From positions 1,612,001-1,676,000 of the forward strand of contig MU394052.1 in assembly GCA_022578605.1 (NCBI GenBank): DNA of 64,000 bases, given 5' to 3'. Shown here one piece after another: positions 58,765 through 64,000 of this stretch. Source of the stretch: Camillea tinctor (lineage: Eukaryota; Ascomycota; Sordariomycetes; Xylariales; Xylariaceae). The position numbers were made by a program, and so were the translations under genes. Positions within the stretch are counted from its first letter, which is position 1. Every line of letters starts with the position of its first letter. Under the pieces are notes generated by a model. The model did no database searches. It was given only the letters and a program-made list of their open reading frames with translations, and had not been told where the DNA came from.

Positions 58765-60210
58765 TGATAAAGAAACACGAGAGTGGGCAAGTTAGAAAAA
58801 TAATCATAATAATAACAACCACGACAACAAATACAACAGCACAACGTAAATAACCTATAGCCAAAAACTAGATGCTTGAGGTCTTCGCTTAAAGCTCACC
58901 ATAATTGCACAATATGATAAAAGAGTGTTTCGAAGACAAATAGCGTCTCTGATGCAATACAGATTATGGGGTCTGTAATTGTACAAGCTGGGCCTCCATG
59001 GATGACGAATATTGGACTTCGAATGATGACTGATGGAGTGAAGGAAAAATAAAAAAATAATAATGGATGGATGGATATGGGTGAATGAATGAATGAGCTA
59101 GTGTGGATTGAAATTCTCAGGCACAACTGAATCAAATCCACTGTGTACTATGTATGAAAAAAAGGGGGGTGTGGTTAAACTGGAGACTTTTTGGAGAGAA
59201 GAAGAAGGGGGGAATTAGTCACTGATCACACGCCCCATACCTAGCATCCACCCATCCCTCTCTCTACTTTTAGGTTTCTTTTTTTTTTTATTCCCTTTCA
59301 CTAGGTACACTAGGTAAGTATTCCATTTCACGCCCCTCCCCCCAATTTCACACCCCCCTAATCAGATTTTTTTTTCTCTAATGCCCACCCCCCCATCCCA
59401 GACACACCCTCGTCAAGACCGACAACTCCCTGGTCTTGCATTGTACCTTTGTACCTATGGATCGGCACCCACCACCAGGCGCTAATTCTAACGTAGACTA
59501 GCGCAGATATAGAAATGGATGCAAGGACCAGGTGCCAGTCGGACAAGCAGACAAGGCAGGGCAGGGCAGGCACTCACCACAAAATGGCCCCACTTCAGAC
59601 TTGCAGACCAATTGACCCATGTCTTTGCTGATCGAAACGCTCCACTTTTTGCTCTAAGTTGATGTGACCAAGAATTCATACGTACCAATGTACCCTACAC
59701 ACTTGTATGAGCTCTCGACTCATACATATGGAACGTCTTCTCCTCCATCATCTTCATGCCTCTCTCTCGTCTCGACACTTTGCTATTTCTCACGACTTCT
59801 ATATTTCGGTCTTCTCAACACTACTAGCTCTCCTTTAACAGACCCAGTCTAATTATGGTACAATTCTTTACCAACTTGTAATCATCTTACCAACACCATC
59901 CACTCTAGCTTTGCCTGCCTCTCCCACTTTTGACTTATACGCCGCCTACGGCCTGGATTTGTTAAGGCACCACATTAGCGTTTCTAGGTCTAATCTGCCT
60001 CGAGAGTCTTGAAGTACAAGACAATTGATAATTCCCACTACGATACTTCGATTATAAAAGCGTTGCGCCTTTCCGTCGAGTCTCCTCGATCGAACCTCGC
60101 CCGTCTTCCCACCAACACATTCAACGTCCACGCACATACACACATTTACACATATACTCCCCCCCACACACATACACTTTACAAACTCACCACTCACAAC
60201 AACCTTCACA

Positions 60211-60684
60211 ATGTCTGCCGATCTATCTTGGGAGCCCGAGTACTGCCTTGCCTGTGACAGGCAAACGGACGGTGCCACCTACTGTTCGGAGGCGTGCCGC
60301 TTGTCGGATTTCGAGAACTCGTCTTCTGCGGCTAGCACGCCAGCAAGTTCGCCAGGTCCCGGTGGTCCATCTGCCTTCAATTGGACGGCTCCGCGACCTC
60401 AAGCAAAGTTCTACCTACCTCCCGCCTACGATTTCACCAATGCCCAGCCCTACGGCTCGACACCCCTCCCTCAATCCTACCTCTCACAACGCTCCGAGTC
60501 CACGACATCGTCGACTCGAGTACTTACACCATCGAGCTCGCACAGCAGCCTGTGCTCCCTACGCAGTACATCGTCGTCAGGAAGTGATAGTCAGCAACTG
60601 TCAGACAAGGCCAAGAAACAGCTGAGAGATTATGCTAGTTCGTTCGAAAACGCTCGACTACAACAGCGACGGCGCTCCTACTAG
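60211..60684 (+). CDS. Ecl1-family (life-span regulatory factor) zinc-binding protein
   Basis: A single exon of 157 aa. The N-terminus has CLACDRQTDGATYCSEACR, with Cys12, Cys15, Cys25 and Cys29 forming the C-x2-C-x9-C-x3-C zinc site of the Ecl1 family, followed by LSDFENSS. The middle is Ser/Pro-rich and disordered (SSAASTPASSPGPGG) with FYLPPAYDF, and a Ser-rich block (SSHSSLCSLRSTSSSGSD) leads to a basic helix KAKKQLRDYASSFENARLQQ at the C-terminus. In fission yeast, Ecl1-type proteins extend chronological lifespan and respond to sulfur, zinc or nitrogen shortage. The role here is by family only. The ATG at 60211 directly follows a CA-rich leader ending in CTTCACA, and the Cys motif begins 11 residues later, so the start is well supported. 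It stands alone, with a gene-free stretch on each side. Confidence 0.9.
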   Translation: MSADLSWEPEYCLACDRQTDGATYCSEACRLSDFENSSSAASTPASSPGPGGPSAFNWTAPRPQAKFYLPPAYDFTNAQPYGSTPLPQSYLSQRSESTTSSTRVLTPSSSHSSLCSLRSTSSSGSDSQQLSDKAKKQLRDYASSFENARLQQRRRSY

Positions 60685-63600
60685 ACATGGGACCCAACAC
60701 ACTCGACAATTCTATTTCGATAGACCATTTAGCCACTCCTCTACTCTTCTATACCCAACATGCGTCACACTACCGATTTTTATTACTAGCACGACACCAC
60801 ACTCATTTTACAGAATATTTCCTTTCTACATTCCACGACTAAACATGATGAAACAAATATAACACTAAACACACCACCCCACACATCCTTTGATATTTTG
60901 TACAAGAGCATCTACCGGAGCACAGCATCATAAAAAAGTTTTTGGGTTATTTCGGGAATTTGCTTGGGACTTGTTTCTAGCCTCGGGCGCACGATACGGG
61001 AAGTTGCCGATACTGGGACGGCTTTTGTTGTATCATGATATTATTTAAGATATCACTGGTTTTTTTTCTACAGCATGGCACACGGGTGCCTGGAACCTGG
61101 GATTAGGGCGGGAACGGAAATAGCAGTTGGTCAAGTCAATGCTGGCTTGGACAACGGCCGGGATCGTCACGGCAGACGACGGCGTCAAAAACACATCACC
61201 AAAAGAAAATAGGCCACGCAGCCTGAATAAAAAAAAGGAAAGAAAACCTGCCTACGATGCAGGTTTATCCACACAATTCGTGGATTGATGGGACTTGGTA
61301 CTTGTTTGTTTTTTCAGGCAGCTAAGACTAGCCTACAATGCCTCTCTGATGGGCTCTATTGATAGAAAGCCCAATGTCGAATAAAATAGTTCAAGCCCCT
61401 CATGAATACTGTTGTCTGTCTTCATTGGCTCTGTGATGTTTTTTTCGCTCATCTCGTTTTAACATAGCCTTATAAGCCTCGTCGACCTATGATTTGTCTC
61501 TCTGGTTCGGCCTAAGACCACGAAAGTGCAGTATTTTGATATGAGTTCGATGCTGGCATTATCTACGCTTGCAGGAGAGAAGTAATAAGTAAGATTTGAC
61601 GATGTATGTGATATAGACGTAGTAGGTATGTGTATGTGTATGTGTATGTGTGATATGGAATGCATACGAGAAAGGGAGAAGCAATAACTTTCCCGGCTCA
61701 GTTTCACGACGCTATCAGGGCTCTCCAGACGTGAGCTCCCACGTATCGGTGGAGAGAGTATCGGCAAAGATGGTAGGCGGATGATCGACTCAATGGTAGT
61801 AATAGAGTCTAGTGTTTGAGGTGGATGCTTCATGGGATAGAACACAATGCTAGTGGCTCTAAAAATGACAGAATCGCTAGGTCTAATAAAAAAGATTACC
61901 CCAGAGGATGATCGTTGGTCCATCTAACAAGCCCACGACACTTCGGGCATTTTTGGAAGCTGATCGCCAAGACCCTTTTTTTTTTTTTTTTCCCTCTTAC
62001 TCTTCCTCTCAGTTCTATCCAAACTCTTACACTAGCTAACAGATTATCAGATCACACAATATGAGTGACAGTTTCACCATCTATAGAGCCAGTAACTGAC
62101 AAGGTAGGTTAACTACATGGGAGAAGAAGCTTCTAGCAACGAATGCCAACACAAGATCTTGGGTAGATAGTGTACACGCACGTAAACCAGAGCTAGAGCA
62201 TGCACCGACTTGCCCGAGCTGCCCCCTTCAAGGGATGACTTTGGGTTCCGTTATCCACATTTACGGAATGCGGATCTGGTGCCCATACATACGTATCCAT
62301 AATTGCATGGATTGCGAGTAAAAGGAAAGAAAAAAAGACTATGCAGTCTTGGGCTTCCGGAAGCGTCAGTGGATTCTTGACTTGTTCGATGGAGTATTAC
62401 GGCCAGCCCTCTTACAGTCTATTACCTAAACAAACCCGGATGGCTGTTTTTTTGGTTTATTTTGGTTTATTTGGTTTGGAATTGGTTATGGAGCGATTAA
62501 ATTGAAGTCGAAACCCAATTACACACAAACTACGTACCTCATCAACGATCGGAATGATCTACTTGACATGAGACCATCATGGGCAATGCCGACAACGGAA
62601 TCGCGCCATGCGCTTTGCGTCTACGGCGTCGACAGCTTTGGTTCCCCTTAAACCCCTTGATCTTCTTGGTCCCTTTAGACCCCTCCTATATAGTGTATAC
62701 TGTACACCACATTTGACACTATACTCAACCTTGGCTAGAAGAAGCGAACAAGCAACAGAAAAAAAAACACTACCAAGCTCCGGGGAGGCCAGGCTACAAA
62801 TTTAGCTACACTCACTAAGTAAGGGTAGTAAGTTCTTTGGAGGCCAACGACCGCCGCGTACAATTCCCATTCATCAGATTATGCCCAAGCTGGAGAACAC
62901 ATACAGATAACCCCTGTCTGTACGGCTACCTATGGAGCAGAGCTTGCAGACCCGGCCGACAGCAACAGACTTAGACTTGACATGATTTGACTTGGCCTGA
63001 CTTGACTGACTGACTGAATGGATGGATGACTGAATGCCCAGCACTGACTCTTCGCTACATAATGTACGTACGTACATGCATAACCTAAATACATGTAAAC
63101 CTGTGGTAAGTAGTAAGCGTAACTTGATAGTCCTGTACCTAACTAGTTCCCCGTCCCCCCTTTTCACGCTAGCGCAATAGGTACCAGCTTTAACTGGCGA
63201 AGGTCGAATACCACGACGCTGCTGCAGGTTGAGGCAGAAGGGAAGTTGAGGGAATGTGAATGGCCAATTGACGCCCTCTAGCAAAGTCTGACTGCATAAT
63301 AGCACGAGCCTGCCAGCAAAGAAGGTCGGTCTCCCGCGCGGGACCCTTGGCTCCCCTGGCTAAACTGCGTTAATTCAGTGACACTTCATCCTAAAGCAAG
63401 GCCTCGGACCAGACGGGGTAGCAGATTACACTCTACGCGATAGACGTGGCATCGTGAACGATCCCCGACACAATCAGAGTAACTCTAAAGAAGCCGAGTC
63501 TGCCTGCAGGGGTGTGCAGGAGAGAGAAGGTCCTTTTTCTTCCTTTTCTTTTCCCCTTTCTCCTAACTACTTGGCCTAGCACATCCCTAACAAACCTATC

Positions 63601-64000
63601 TATCTACTAAGGAAGTCTATTCTTTGCAAGACATAAACTCTATGAATGGGATGGGCTGAGACCGTCCATGGGTTTATGAGCGCCGGAGGTAACATTGACG
63701 GCTAAGAAAAACTAAAACAGAGGCGAAGAAAAATTTTATCCCATTTTTACACTTCATATGTAGTTGTAGTTACCGTCATACAAAGACCCCTAATGGAAAC
63801 TTGGTCCCTACATACTACTACCAGACTAGGCCAAATTTCTGTTATGCAGGCTGTATGAGAGTTGAGAAAAAGGGATAAGGAAAATAGCAGAAAATTAAAC
63901 CGGTTGGGGGGTTCCTTTACCGAGTGGGATCAATATTCCAAATGTCACAACAGCATAGAACTGTCCTAGTTGTGAAAGTCAATAAGTAACTACCTAAAGC
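60685..64000. other. Downstream intergenic stretch to window end
   Basis: No gene is recognised. The frames at 61923-61459 and 63305-62874 (minus) have no family motifs. A GTATGT repeat lies near 61626-61652 and a T-run near 61978-61992. A gene may start to the right of the window. Confidence 0.55.

Larger units (their letters stand above)
54886..60210. other. Gene-free stretch before the Ecl1-family gene
   Basis: No recognisable gene. The longest frame (57919-57347 minus) starts in a GNGNGN repeat and looks random thereafter. The final 150 bases are CA/CCCC-rich, a likely leader of the Ecl1-family gene. Confidence 0.55.

Noticed and set aside
1..64000. CRISPR arrays, operons, insertion sequences or secondary-metabolite clusters
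   Set aside because: No regularly spaced direct repeats, no transposase or backbone synthase motifs, and the gene structure is eukaryotic.

Overview
This is a window of filamentous ascomycete (Pezizomycotina) nuclear DNA, most likely from the class Sordariomycetes. The evidence is short introns of 50-150 bp with GT..CTAAC/CTGAC..YAG signals, a HET-domain gene, a long Ser/Thr-rich Mid2-type protein, fungal orthologues of Dad2, shugoshin, Vps29, Agx1, Crm1 and an Ecl1-family protein, and CT/CA-rich leaders. The species cannot be named from sequence alone. The window is gene-poor: ten intact or nearly intact protein genes and one clear pseudogene in 64 kb. Two runs of ten N, at 41287-41296 and 54759-54768, are scaffold gaps flanked by implausible homopolymers.

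Layout. 1-4.3 kb: no gene, then a pyrimidine-rich leader. 4.35-5.9 kb (+): a single-pass Ser/Thr-rich membrane protein of Mid2/Skg6 type with a 5'UTR intron. 8.3-11.0 kb (-): a type B carboxylesterase in three exons, whose first exon appears to add a membrane anchor. 11-15 kb: no intact gene, with an AT-rich decayed stretch. 15.1-16.1 kb (-): a very GC-rich amidohydrolase pseudogene with frameshifts, an internal deletion and no ATG. 16.8-19.1 kb (-): a 735-aa basic protein with a TPX2-like FKARP motif. 20.4-21.0 kb (-): dad2. 21.8-24.2 kb (+): shugoshin. 25.2-26.1 kb (-): vps29. 27.3-28.8 kb (+): agx1. 31.0-34.8 kb (+): crm1 in ten exons. 36.2-38.6 kb (+): an orphan HET-domain gene. 38.6-60.2 kb: a 21.6-kb stretch with no recognisable gene but ordinary base composition and many microsatellites. 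60.2-60.7 kb (+): an Ecl1-family zinc protein. 60.7-64 kb: nothing recognised.

How the genes relate. The most coherent block is 16.8-24.2 kb. dad2 (DASH ring at the kinetochore) and shugoshin (protector of centromeric cohesion) are divergent and share one promoter interval. Three ACGCGT (MluI cell-cycle box) hexamers fall within 214 bp around the shugoshin start. The next gene beyond dad2 encodes a basic, helix-rich protein with an FKARP motif reminiscent of the spindle factor TPX2. This could be a small mitotic gene neighbourhood. vps29 (retromer), agx1 (glyoxylate/glycine metabolism) and crm1 (nuclear export) are ordinary housekeeping neighbours. Crm1 carries Thr at residue 525, where leptomycin B-sensitive orthologues carry Cys.

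I found no CRISPR array, operon, intact transposon, rRNA or convincing tRNA, and no plainly new multi-gene system. The best leads are the mitotic neighbourhood, the membrane-anchored esterase, the amidohydrolase relic with a palindrome cluster upstream, and the long desert of ordinary composition.
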